A DNA stretch of 64,000 bases. Origin: Novosphingobium sp. (GTDB lineage Bacteria > Pseudomonadota > Alphaproteobacteria > Sphingomonadales > Sphingomonadaceae). Where the stretch lies: positions 248,001 to 312,000 of the forward strand of contig NZ_JAPZQX010000002.1 in the NCBI RefSeq assembly GCF_027531025.1. The letters run 5' to 3'. Below, piece after piece: positions 8,823 to 16,317 of the stretch. The translations under genes were made by a program, and so were the position numbers. Position 1 is the stretch's first letter. Every line of letters starts with the position of its first letter. The notes under the pieces are model-generated. The model worked only from the letters and a program-made list of their open reading frames with translations, did not search any database and was not told the origin of the DNA.

Positions 8823-9718
8823 TGGCCATTCCCCACGGAACGATCATGGGCGGGCTCTCGGTGGTGCCGGACGTGTCCGCTGCGCTCGCCGATTACCAGG
8901 GCGTGCTGAAGCTTGATCTGGTTCACGAAGGCCCGCTGCCGGCGGAACTCGCGGCCAGCTGGGGCTGTCCGGCCAGCGCCGGCGCGCGCCATGCCGTGCT
9001 GCGGCCCAAAAGCGGCAACCCGTGCTGGTTCCGGTTGGTTGAGCAGCCAGACCATCCCGACTTCAAACCCACGACCACTTTCGGCTGGGGCGCCTTCGAG
9101 TGCACGGTCGAAGACGTGTTCGGCTGGCCCGACCGGCTGCAAGGCAGCGGCTTTACCATCGTCGGCGAACCGCGCGAACTGCCGGGGATGGATGCTTTCA
9201 TCCCGATGCAGGTGCTCGGCACCGGGCGCGAGATGGTTTACCTCAACCAGGTCTTCAACGACATGGCGAACGTTGACCTGCCACGCGCCCAGTCAATCAC
9301 CGACCGGATCTTCATCGTCATCCTCGGCACGCCCAGCCGGGCGGAGTCTTGCCGCTGGTACCAGGAACGGCTTGGGCTGGAGCCGGTCGATACCTTCGAA
9401 CTGCCCTATGCCATGATCAACGACGCCTTCGGCCTGCCGGCGGACTACATTTCGGCGCTGACCATGGTCCAGGCCGGACGGATGCCGATTGTCGAGGTGG
9501 ACGATTACCCGGAGCAGGCCCGGCCGCGGGCTCGCCATCCCGGGATGCTGCCGCCCGGCAATGCGCTGGTGACACTGGCGATGCGCGATCTGGACGCCTG
9601 CGAGGTGGACTGGATAGCGCCGCCTGTGGTGCGCGAAGGGCCGCTGTATGAGGGCCGTCGTGCGGGCACCTGCCTCGGCTATGCCGGTGAATTGATCGAA
9701 CTGGTGGAGGTGGGTTGA
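8822..9718 (+). CDS. Two-domain VOC (glyoxalase/extradiol-dioxygenase fold) protein
   Basis: 298 aa, two VOC modules of about 140 residues each (roughly 6-145 and 157-297). The pairing resembles extradiol dioxygenases and bleomycin-resistance-like proteins. The usual N-terminal metal-binding His is missing in both modules: module one begins GLSVVPDVSAALADY and module two begins DRIFIVILGTPSRAE. Metal-dependent ring cleavage is therefore doubtful; binding or isomerisation of an intermediate is an alternative. It starts in a TGATG overlap and ends in one. Confidence 0.78.
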   Translation: MAIPHGTIMGGLSVVPDVSAALADYQGVLKLDLVHEGPLPAELAASWGCPASAGARHAVLRPKSGNPCWFRLVEQPDHPDFKPTTTFGWGAFECTVEDVFGWPDRLQGSGFTIVGEPRELPGMDAFIPMQVLGTGREMVYLNQVFNDMANVDLPRAQSITDRIFIVILGTPSRAESCRWYQERLGLEPVDTFELPYAMINDAFGLPADYISALTMVQAGRMPIVEVDDYPEQARPRARHPGMLPPGNALVTLAMRDLDACEVDWIAPPVVREGPLYEGRRAGTCLGYAGELIELVEVG

Positions 9719-10026
9719 TGGCGCTCTATTGCATTCACGCGATCGATGGACCGGGGGGTTCAGAAATCCGTCCGCGGCTGATCGGCGCACACCTCGCTCA
9801 TGTCGAAGCGAATATTGATCGCTACTTCGTTGCCGGACCGCTCAGGAATGCGGAAGGGGAGACGATCGGATCGATGCTGGTGGTTGAGGCTGCCAACGAA
9901 ACCGATGCCCGCGCTTTCCTCGAACAGGATCCCTATGCTGGGGCAGGGCTGTGGAACCAGATCCATATCGCGGCCTTTGCCGCCGTGGCGGGGACCAGCG
10001 TGGGCGGGGCGGCCTGGAAGAACTAG
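9718..10026 (+). CDS. YciI-like protein
   Basis: 102 aa, last gene of the operon, starting in a TGATG overlap. It has the small ferredoxin-like YciI fold: GAHLAHVEANIDRYFVAGPL supplies the conserved His, and EQDPYAGAGL supplies the Asp of the putative His-Asp active site. Family members are related to muconolactone isomerases and are mostly uncharacterised. It probably acts on an intermediate of this pathway. The tail after residue 90 (VAGTSVGGAAWKN) is extra. Confidence 0.85.
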   Translation: MALYCIHAIDGPGGSEIRPRLIGAHLAHVEANIDRYFVAGPLRNAEGETIGSMLVVEAANETDARAFLEQDPYAGAGLWNQIHIAAFAAVAGTSVGGAAWKN

Positions 10027-10033
10027 CCGCCCC
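10006..10033. terminator. Hairpin between convergent genes
   Basis: GGGGCGGC (10006-10013) and GCCGCCCC (10026-10033) form a perfect 8-bp stem around a 12-base loop that contains the stop codon of the YciI-like gene. It lies between two convergent genes and could end transcription on either strand. No T-run follows, so this is a weak call. Confidence 0.35.
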
Positions 10034-10047
10034 GGTCCCGTGCCAGG

Positions 10048-12180
10048 TTACTTGACGCCCATTTCCTTCAGCAGGTTGGTTGCCCCGTCGACCTTTTCCA
10101 TGACCCACAGCATGTAGCGGTGGTCGACATGGATGGTGCGGTTGATCGCCGGGTTGAACCGCCAGTCGGAAATCACCCCGTCGAGCGTGCCGTCAAAGGC
10201 CAGGCCCACCAGTTCGCCCTTGGCGTTAAGCGTGGCCGAACCGGAATTGCCGCCGGTGATGTCGACGGTTGACAGGTAGTTCACCGGCAGGGTGCCCAGC
10301 TCCGGTGCGACATAGTTGCCATAGTCGCGCGCCTTGACCAGTTCGATCGCCTTGTCTGGCGCGTCGAATTCGCCCTTGCCGGTGTGCTTGGCGGCCATGC
10401 CTTCGGCGGTGGTGAAGGCGCTCCAGGTCACGCCATCCTGCTTGCGGCCGGTCACATGGCCCCAGGTGATCCGCAGCGAGCTGTTGGCGTCGGGATAGAC
10501 GGGCTTCCCCTGTTCGCGGGTCCAGGCCATCCGGGCCTCCATCACCGCGCGCGAGGCGGCGTTGAGCTTCCCGTCGTTCTCCTTGTCCTCGTCCAGCCGC
10601 TGCTGGCTATAGGGATAGGCCGCCACGGCCAGCTGGATGAACGGATCGGTCGAGGCTTCGAATTCGGCCGGGGTCTTGTCCAGCCAGGCCAAGCGCGTGG
10701 CCGTGTCGGTCAGCTTCGTTTCGGCATAAAGCTTGTCGAGGCCGATCTGGTCGAGCTTGGCCAGCAGCACATCGTTGCGCTCACCGGCCGGAACCGAGCG
10801 ATAATGCTCAAGCGCCCATTCCATGATCTTGCGATCGACCATGGCGTCGAACCGTCGCTCGATCTGCTTCAGGCCTTCGGTGCGCGGGGTGCGGTCACGA
10901 TCCTGGAAACCGGCTTCGCGCTGGGCATCCGGCTTGGCCCGTTCCTTGGCCCAACGGTACAGCGTGCTGGCTGCCGACAGCAGCTGGGCGCGTCCCATTT
11001 GGCCCAGCTTGATGTCGTTCACAGCGCGCTTGTTGCTTTCGGCAATCAGCGCGTCGAGCTGGGCGAGGGCCGGGCCATAAGTGGCCTGGCGCTTGGGATC
11101 GGCCGCAAGCCAGGTGCGGAACGCGGTTTCCTCGGCCTCCTTGGTTTCGATCAGGCGGATCGCGTCGGCCCCCGACATCTGGCCCAGCAGGTTCTTCTTG
11201 GTGTTGTCTGCGCCGCGCACGCTGTTGGCGTACTTGATTTCCGCGGCCTGATTGCCGGCGGTCAGCTTGTTCACCAGGTCCGAATAGTCGGACAGCATCT
11301 TCTGGTTGAGCGGATAGCGATCGGCAAAGACCGACTTGGTTTCCGCCGCCATGCGCCAGCGGTTGGTGTTGCCGGGGAAGCCTGCCAGCATCACGAAATC
11401 GCCGTCCTTCAGGCCTTCCTTGGCAATCGTCAGCCAGGACTTGGGCTGGTAGGGAACGTTGTCCTTCGAATAGGCGGCCGAGCTGCCATCGGGGCCAACG
11501 TAAGCGCGATAGAAGCCGAAATCGCCGGTGTGGCGTGGCCATTGCCAGTTGTCGGTCTCACCCCCGAAATTGCCGATTCCGCCAGCCGGGGCATAGACCA
11601 GGCGCACGTCCTTGATCTCGAGCTGCTGCTGCAGGAAGTAGCGCTCCCCGCCGAAATAGCTGCGCACGTCGCAGCGGCGGTTGGGCTGCTTTTCGCAAGC
11701 GGCGATCAGGCCCTTGCGGTTGGCGTCCATCCGGTCGAACCGCTGCCGTCCGGTCAGCTTGGTCGTCACGCCTTTCAGCATGTCGGCCGTGACGTTACGC
11801 AGGGCCTCGATGACGAAAATGCGGGTGCCGGGGGCGGCGGGCACTTCCTCGGCCTTGGTCTTGGCCAGGAAGCCATCGGTCAGGTAATCCTGGCCCGGTT
11901 TGGAATTGTACTGGATCGAGCCATAGACGCAGTGGTGGTTCGAAACCACCAGCCCTTCGGGCGAGACGAACGAGGCCGAGCAGCCCCCCAGCGAAGCAAT
12001 GGCGTTCATCGGCGCCTTGGTCAGGTCGGCCAGCTGTTCGGGCGGAACCTGGGCCCCGGCAGCCTTCATCTGTGCAGCCACTTCGGCCATCTGGCTTGGC
12101 AGCCACATGCCTTCATCAGCGGCTACCGGGGCGGCCAGAGCCAGCAGCGAGGTGCCAGCGGCAATCATGCGAAAGGTCAT
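10048..12180 (-). CDS. S46 family dipeptidyl peptidase (DPP7-like)
   Basis: 710 aa, full family length. Residues 1-21 are a signal peptide ending PVAA-D, so it acts in the periplasm. The chymotrypsin-like halves show the His in VVSNHHCVYG (His82/His83) and the nucleophile Ser646 in GGNSGSATLN. The residue 18 after the nucleophile is Gly664. In this family Gly there gives DPP7-type preference for neutral or hydrophobic P1 residues, while Arg gives Asp/Glu-specific DPP11. The enzyme releases dipeptides from peptide N-termini. It is a single gene, convergent with the catabolic operon and 107 bases from the next gene. Confidence 0.93.
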   Translation of the reverse strand: MTFRMIAAGTSLLALAAPVAADEGMWLPSQMAEVAAQMKAAGAQVPPEQLADLTKAPMNAIASLGGCSASFVSPEGLVVSNHHCVYGSIQYNSKPGQDYLTDGFLAKTKAEEVPAAPGTRIFVIEALRNVTADMLKGVTTKLTGRQRFDRMDANRKGLIAACEKQPNRRCDVRSYFGGERYFLQQQLEIKDVRLVYAPAGGIGNFGGETDNWQWPRHTGDFGFYRAYVGPDGSSAAYSKDNVPYQPKSWLTIAKEGLKDGDFVMLAGFPGNTNRWRMAAETKSVFADRYPLNQKMLSDYSDLVNKLTAGNQAAEIKYANSVRGADNTKKNLLGQMSGADAIRLIETKEAEETAFRTWLAADPKRQATYGPALAQLDALIAESNKRAVNDIKLGQMGRAQLLSAASTLYRWAKERAKPDAQREAGFQDRDRTPRTEGLKQIERRFDAMVDRKIMEWALEHYRSVPAGERNDVLLAKLDQIGLDKLYAETKLTDTATRLAWLDKTPAEFEASTDPFIQLAVAAYPYSQQRLDEDKENDGKLNAASRAVMEARMAWTREQGKPVYPDANSSLRITWGHVTGRKQDGVTWSAFTTAEGMAAKHTGKGEFDAPDKAIELVKARDYGNYVAPELGTLPVNYLSTVDITGGNSGSATLNAKGELVGLAFDGTLDGVISDWRFNPAINRTIHVDHRYMLWVMEKVDGATNLLKEMGVK

Positions 12181-12287
12181 TCAGCTCTCCACGTCACGTC
12201 TGTCATGCGGCGGAATCATCCCGGCCGCGAATGGTGCGGGACAAAGCGCAAGTTGGCGCCGCGCACAAGCTGGATCGTGGGATAGGG

Positions 12288-12749
12288 TCAGAACGCGGGG
12301 GTCGGCTTCACATCTGGTGCGGTGTTGTCCATGTCTCGCCAGAGCAACCAGCCCTTGCCCTTGCGCTTGTAGATCAGCATTGAGCGGCCGGCGGTGTGGA
12401 TTGCGGGCTTGCCGGGCAGTTGCGCGGTCATCCAGTATTTCGCGACGAGTACGCCCAGCTTGCCCTCGATCGCAATGTCCTCGGGCTCGAAGCGGAAGGC
12501 GACCGTTGCACCCTGGTCCTTGAACCGGCGGAGATAGACGATGATTGCGTCAGCGCCCCTCGCGACCGGGGCCTTGTCGGTCATCAGCCAAGCGTCGTCG
12601 GTGTAAAGCTTGCGCAGTGCCGCCCAATCGCCTGCAGAATAGGCTGCGTTCCAGAGATCGCCCTGCGCGGCAATCTCCGCCTTCTGGTCGCGCGCGAGGG
12701 CGGGCTGGGCGAGGGCAAGGCTTAGCAGCAACAGCAGGGTTCGGATCAT
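12288..12749 (-). CDS. SnoaL/DUF4440-like secreted protein
   Basis: 153 aa when started at ATG 12749, which has AAGGAG seven bases upstream. A signal peptide MIRTLLLLLSLALAQPALA is followed by a cone-shaped NTF2-like domain: NAAYSAGDWAALRKLYTDDA and DAIIVYLRRFKDQG match ketosteroid-isomerase-like DUF4440 proteins. The end is VKPTPAF. Function unknown; such domains bind small hydrophobic molecules. It lies divergent from the gene at 12833. Confidence 0.8.
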   Translation of the reverse strand: MIRTLLLLLSLALAQPALARDQKAEIAAQGDLWNAAYSAGDWAALRKLYTDDAWLMTDKAPVARGADAIIVYLRRFKDQGATVAFRFEPEDIAIEGKLGVLVAKYWMTAQLPGKPAIHTAGRSMLIYKRKGKGWLLWRDMDNTAPDVKPTPAF

Positions 12750-12832
12750 CTCGGGGCTCCTTGGTGGCCAGACGCGCAGCATTGCAAAGATGTCCGGACA
12801 AATCCATAGTCCTTGGCATCGGAGGGACTGTC

Positions 12833-13588
12833 ATGCGTTTCACCCTGATTGCCGTCGCAGCGATGGCATTCGCCTGCCCGGTGCAGGCCGAGGACGCCCG
12901 CACGATCATTGCCCGCGCAGCCGAAGTGGCTGGGGGCGAGGCCTGGCTCAGCCCCGCGACCCTGCGGCTGGAAGGACGGGCGGCGTTCTATGCGCCAGAT
13001 AAGCCTGGTGTGGTCCGCCGTGCCGAAAGTTATGTCATGTGGCGGGTGCTCGATCCGAACCGCACCGCTGCGCATGGACCTGATGGCAAGGTGCGGATCA
13101 CCGCGCGTTCGGGCGGCAGGCTGCTGTTCGATGTCGGCTACGATGGCGAGACTACCTGGAACGAGCGCGGTGTCGTGCCCAAGGCCGAGGCCGACGCCTA
13201 TTGGGCCGCCAACTTCGGCTTCGGGATCATCCGCATGGCTTTGAAGCAAGGCTTCAAGCTGGAGCTTGCGCCAAACCGGACAATCGATGGCCATGCGCTC
13301 GACATGGTCCGGATCGTCGATCCTGGCGGCCAGGCGACGCTGTTCGGGATCGACGCGAAGAGCCGCTACATCCGCTACATGGGCTTTGCCACCCCGCGCG
13401 GCTGGCATGAGCGGGTTTATGACGATTTCGTGTTTTTCCGCAGCCCGCGCTGGCTGCAGGCGCGCAGCGTCACGCTATTCTACAACGGCGTGCGCCAGAA
13501 TACCGTCTATTGGGACAAGGTCGTGGTCGGCCAGCCGATCGATCCCGCGACCTTCGCCATGCCCGTCAGCTATGGAGCAAAGCCTTGA
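12833..13588 (+). CDS. Secreted protein of unknown function (beta-rich, outer-membrane lipoprotein-carrier-like)
   Basis: 251 aa. ATG 12833 has GGAGGG six bases upstream. Residues 1-20 (MRFTLIAVAAMAFACPVQAE) form a signal peptide. What follows is rich in alternating beta strands, e.g. LRLEGRAAFYAPDKPG and GKVRITARSGGRLLFDVGYD, reminiscent of periplasmic beta-barrel carriers, but I do not recognise a precise family. A longer in-frame extension upstream is antisense to the DUF4440 gene and is rejected. It overlaps the next gene by four bases. Confidence 0.75.
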   Translation: MRFTLIAVAAMAFACPVQAEDARTIIARAAEVAGGEAWLSPATLRLEGRAAFYAPDKPGVVRRAESYVMWRVLDPNRTAAHGPDGKVRITARSGGRLLFDVGYDGETTWNERGVVPKAEADAYWAANFGFGIIRMALKQGFKLELAPNRTIDGHALDMVRIVDPGGQATLFGIDAKSRYIRYMGFATPRGWHERVYDDFVFFRSPRWLQARSVTLFYNGVRQNTVYWDKVVVGQPIDPATFAMPVSYGAKP

Positions 13589-13881
13589 CCGCCTGGATGA
13601 TCGTCACCGCCCGGATCCATGACCGCGAAAAGTTCATCACCGGCTACGGTCCGGCCGCTGCGAAGCTGATCGGGCAGTTCGGAGGCAAGTACGTTGTTCG
13701 TGCACCGGGGGCCGAGGTGCTTGAGGGTGAGGGGTGGCCGGGCGCTTCGGTGGTAATCTCCGAATGGCCCGACAAGGCGGCACTGATGGCCTTCTGGAAC
13801 TCGCCCGAATATGCCGAGGTCAGAAAGCTGCGCGAGGGACTGGCCGATGTCTCGATCATGGTGATCGAGCAGCCGGGTTAG
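13585..13881 (+). CDS. DUF1330 family protein
   Basis: 98 aa if translated from TTG 13585, in a TTGA overlap with the upstream stop and eight bases after GGAG; this gives the usual M-T-A-x-x-I-V-T-A start of the family. ATG 13597 is the alternative. The ferredoxin-like dimer fold shows GYGPAAAKLIGQFGGKYVVR and VVISEWPDKAALMAFWNSPE. The biochemical role of the family is unknown. It ends four bases inside the convergent YeiH-family gene. Confidence 0.83.
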   Translation: MTAWMIVTARIHDREKFITGYGPAAAKLIGQFGGKYVVRAPGAEVLEGEGWPGASVVISEWPDKAALMAFWNSPEYAEVRKLREGLADVSIMVIEQPG

Positions 13882-14981
13882 AGCAGCAGAACGGCGAAGC
13901 CCAACGCGGTCAGGAAGCTGGCGAGGGTCGCGGTCACCACCGGAATTGTCGCCCGCCAGCCCATGTCGAGCAACAGGTCCATGCGGCTGCGCATCGCCGT
14001 GGCCGTCACCGCCAGCAGCAGCAGCCCCTTGGAGCCGACCAGGGCATAGTGGCTGACCGGCTCGGGTACGGTGATCAGGCTGTTGAGCACCACGGTGGCG
14101 AGGAAGGCGGTGATGAACCACGGGAGTGACAGCCGCTTCCACAACGGCTGGGCTGCGCCCCCGGCGGACCTGTCCCGCAACATCAGGCTGACCAGCACGA
14201 CCACCGGTGCCAGCAGGGCTACGCGGGCCAGCTTGACGATCGTGGCGTAAGAGCCCGCCGCATCGGAAAAGGCATAGCCGCCACCAATTGCCTGGGCGAC
14301 ATCGTGGATCGAGGCCCCGATCAGGAAGCCCGCCTGGCGGTCGGTCAGGGCCAGTTCGGCGGCCAGCACCGGATAGACCGACATGGCAAAGGCGCTGGCC
14401 AGGCTGACCCCCACCAGGGTGAGCGCAAACTGCGCCTGGCTGAGCCGTTCCTTACCGATCACGCCATAGAGCGCGAGCGCGGCGCTGGCCCCGCAGATCG
14501 CGGTCGATCCGCCCGCCAGCATCCCGGCATAGCGCGATTGGGTTACCATCCGGGCGCCGGCGATCCCGGCAAAGAAGGTCGCGGCCATCACCACCAGCAA
14601 CGCCAGGAAGGGTGCTGCGCCGAGCGCCGTGATCTGACCCACCGTCACCTGCAGACCCAGGATCACGATCCCGACGCGCAGGCAGGTGCGCGAGGCGAAG
14701 TCCAGGCCAGGATGGGTCCGAGGATCGCGGGCGATGAAGTTCAGCGACAAGCCGATCAGCAAGCCCAGCAGGATGATCGGAAAACCGTAATGCTCCGACA
14801 GCCAGGCTGCCGCTGCCGCCGCCACGCCGCAGATGGCAAGACCTGGAAACAGGCTGTCCTTTGGCCGATCGGCCTGGGCAACCTGTTCGGCCAGGTGGAG
14901 TTCGCCATAAAGGTCGCCGCCATGGGGCAGGGCGTCCCAGTCGATCGTGGAGATGGGCTTGCGGGGGTCGCTCTGGTTCAT
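13878..14981 (-). CDS. YeiH/UPF0324 family membrane transporter, candidate sulfite/sulfonate exporter
   Basis: 367 aa with about ten membrane segments (e.g. GLAICGVAAAAAAWL and FPIILLGLLIGLSLNFI). The family is commonly annotated as a putative sulfate exporter. The start ATG 14981 gives the N-terminus MNQSDPRKPISTIDWD; a longer frame to 15098 would run into the MFS gene. It lies 13 bases after the MFS stop on the same strand, so the two are likely co-transcribed. Beside a predicted sulfite-releasing monooxygenase (22841-23932), export of sulfite is an attractive role. That part is inference from neighbourhood. Confidence 0.82.
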   Translation of the reverse strand: MNQSDPRKPISTIDWDALPHGGDLYGELHLAEQVAQADRPKDSLFPGLAICGVAAAAAAWLSEHYGFPIILLGLLIGLSLNFIARDPRTHPGLDFASRTCLRVGIVILGLQVTVGQITALGAAPFLALLVVMAATFFAGIAGARMVTQSRYAGMLAGGSTAICGASAALALYGVIGKERLSQAQFALTLVGVSLASAFAMSVYPVLAAELALTDRQAGFLIGASIHDVAQAIGGGYAFSDAAGSYATIVKLARVALLAPVVVLVSLMLRDRSAGGAAQPLWKRLSLPWFITAFLATVVLNSLITVPEPVSHYALVGSKGLLLLAVTATAMRSRMDLLLDMGWRATIPVVTATLASFLTALGFAVLLL

Positions 14982-14994
14982 CGTACTGGCGGGA

Positions 14995-16236
14995 TCAGGC
15001 TTCGCCGGGGCGGCGGATGCGAGGAAGGAGCAGATGCAGCCAGCCAAGCGCCAGCAGATATGAGCAGGCAGCAAAGATGAACAGCGGGGTGAAGCCAAGG
15101 CCTGCGGTCAGGACGGCGCCGGTTACCAGCTGGATCAGTGCCCCGCCCATGTTGCCCATGAAGGCCCCGAAGGCGGTAACCCGGCCAACCTTCGAGCGAG
15201 GCACCACATCGGTGATGGTCGAGAAGATCGAGAGCGAGAAGCCCTGATGGCCCGCCATGACCACGCCCATCATCACCGCGACCGGCCAGAACGAATTGAG
15301 TTGCAGGACCAGCGGCAAGGGCAGCACGACCAGTGCCGAACAGAGCATCACCGTCTTGCGGACGCGGTTGGGGCTCCAGCCCTTTTCGAGCAGCCTGGTG
15401 GAAATCCAGCCGGCCAACAACGCCCCGCTGCCTGATCCCAGGAAGGCGATCGCCAGCGGCACGGCCAGTTCCTCGGTAGTGAGGCCATAGGTCTTGCGGT
15501 AGAAGTCGGGCAGCCAGAAGTTGATCAGCCACCAGGTGGCATCGGACAGCGCCTTGGCAATGACGATTGCCCAGGTTCGCCGGTCGGCCAGGATCGGGCC
15601 ATAGGGCGCGCCATCGTCGGAATAGTCGCGGTTTTCATCCTCCGCGCCATCGTCGAAAGTGACGCGGCGGGCGAACCACAGCCACAGCGCAAGGGTCACG
15701 AAACCTGCCACCCCGCCGAAAATCAAAGCACCGCGCCAGCCAAAGGCGGCTGCGATGATCGGGATGAAGAAGGGCAGCGACAGGGTGCCAAGGCCCGCGA
15801 TTGCTGTGCCCACGCCAAAGGCGAAGCTGCGCTGGTTGGCCGGGAACAGGGTCGCGACGGTCTTGATTGTCAGCGGGGTCTGGACCGCCTCGGTCGCGCC
15901 GAGGCCGATGCGGGCGGCGACCACGTGCCAGGCGGTCATCGCCCAACCATGCGCCATGGCTGCAAAGCTCCAGGTGGAAACCCCCACCACCATCGAGCGC
16001 CAGACGCCCAGCTTGTCCACCAGCCAGCCGGTAAACAGGAAGGCGAAGGCCGCAGCCATTTGGGTCACGAAAGCGAGGCGACCGAAATCGGCATCGGTCC
16101 AGCCGAAGTCGGCGGACATGTCGGGCTTGAGGATCGCGATGATCGGTCGATCCATCGCGTTGAAGACGCCCGCCACGCAAAGCAGGAGAAACAGGGTCCA
16201 GCTGAGCCGGCTGTTGATTTTCTGCACCCGCGCCAT
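14995..16236 (-). CDS. MFS transporter, anion:cation symporter (hexuronate/ExuT-like) type
   Basis: 413 aa with twelve predicted membrane segments. VAGVFNAMDRPIIAILKPDM in the first helix, GWLVDKLGVWRS in the 2-3 loop and GLGATEAVQTPLTIKTVA in helix 4-5 resemble the ACS subfamily that carries hexuronates and other anionic sugars by proton symport. Sulfoquinovose is an anionic C6 sugar, so it is a plausible inner-membrane importer for the locus. It sits between the TonB receptor and the YeiH-type exporter, all on the minus strand; the 81-base gap to the receptor holds a hairpin. Confidence 0.88.
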   Translation of the reverse strand: MARVQKINSRLSWTLFLLLCVAGVFNAMDRPIIAILKPDMSADFGWTDADFGRLAFVTQMAAAFAFLFTGWLVDKLGVWRSMVVGVSTWSFAAMAHGWAMTAWHVVAARIGLGATEAVQTPLTIKTVATLFPANQRSFAFGVGTAIAGLGTLSLPFFIPIIAAAFGWRGALIFGGVAGFVTLALWLWFARRVTFDDGAEDENRDYSDDGAPYGPILADRRTWAIVIAKALSDATWWLINFWLPDFYRKTYGLTTEELAVPLAIAFLGSGSGALLAGWISTRLLEKGWSPNRVRKTVMLCSALVVLPLPLVLQLNSFWPVAVMMGVVMAGHQGFSLSIFSTITDVVPRSKVGRVTAFGAFMGNMGGALIQLVTGAVLTAGLGFTPLFIFAACSYLLALGWLHLLLPRIRRPGEA

Positions 16237-16260
16237 CTCCCCTTCGCGGCTGGAAACAAG

Positions 16261-16290
16261 TGGGGCCTCCGTCCGGAGACGAAGGCCCCA
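16261..16290 (-). terminator. Probable rho-independent terminator/attenuator after the TonB receptor gene
   Basis: On the minus strand a 10-bp stem with one mismatch (GGGGCCTTCG pairing with CGGAGGCCCC) is followed by a T-containing stretch ACTTGTTT. It lies 28 bases after the receptor stop and 25 bases before the MFS start, so it could partially uncouple MFS expression from receptor expression. Confidence 0.5.
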
Positions 16291-16317
16291 TGATTGTCAG
16301 GCCTTAACCCATTCGGA

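Noticed and set aside
10384..12285. 633-codon frame on the plus strand over the S46 peptidase
   Set aside because: Antisense to a full-length peptidase with catalytic residues; composition is typical of a shadow frame.
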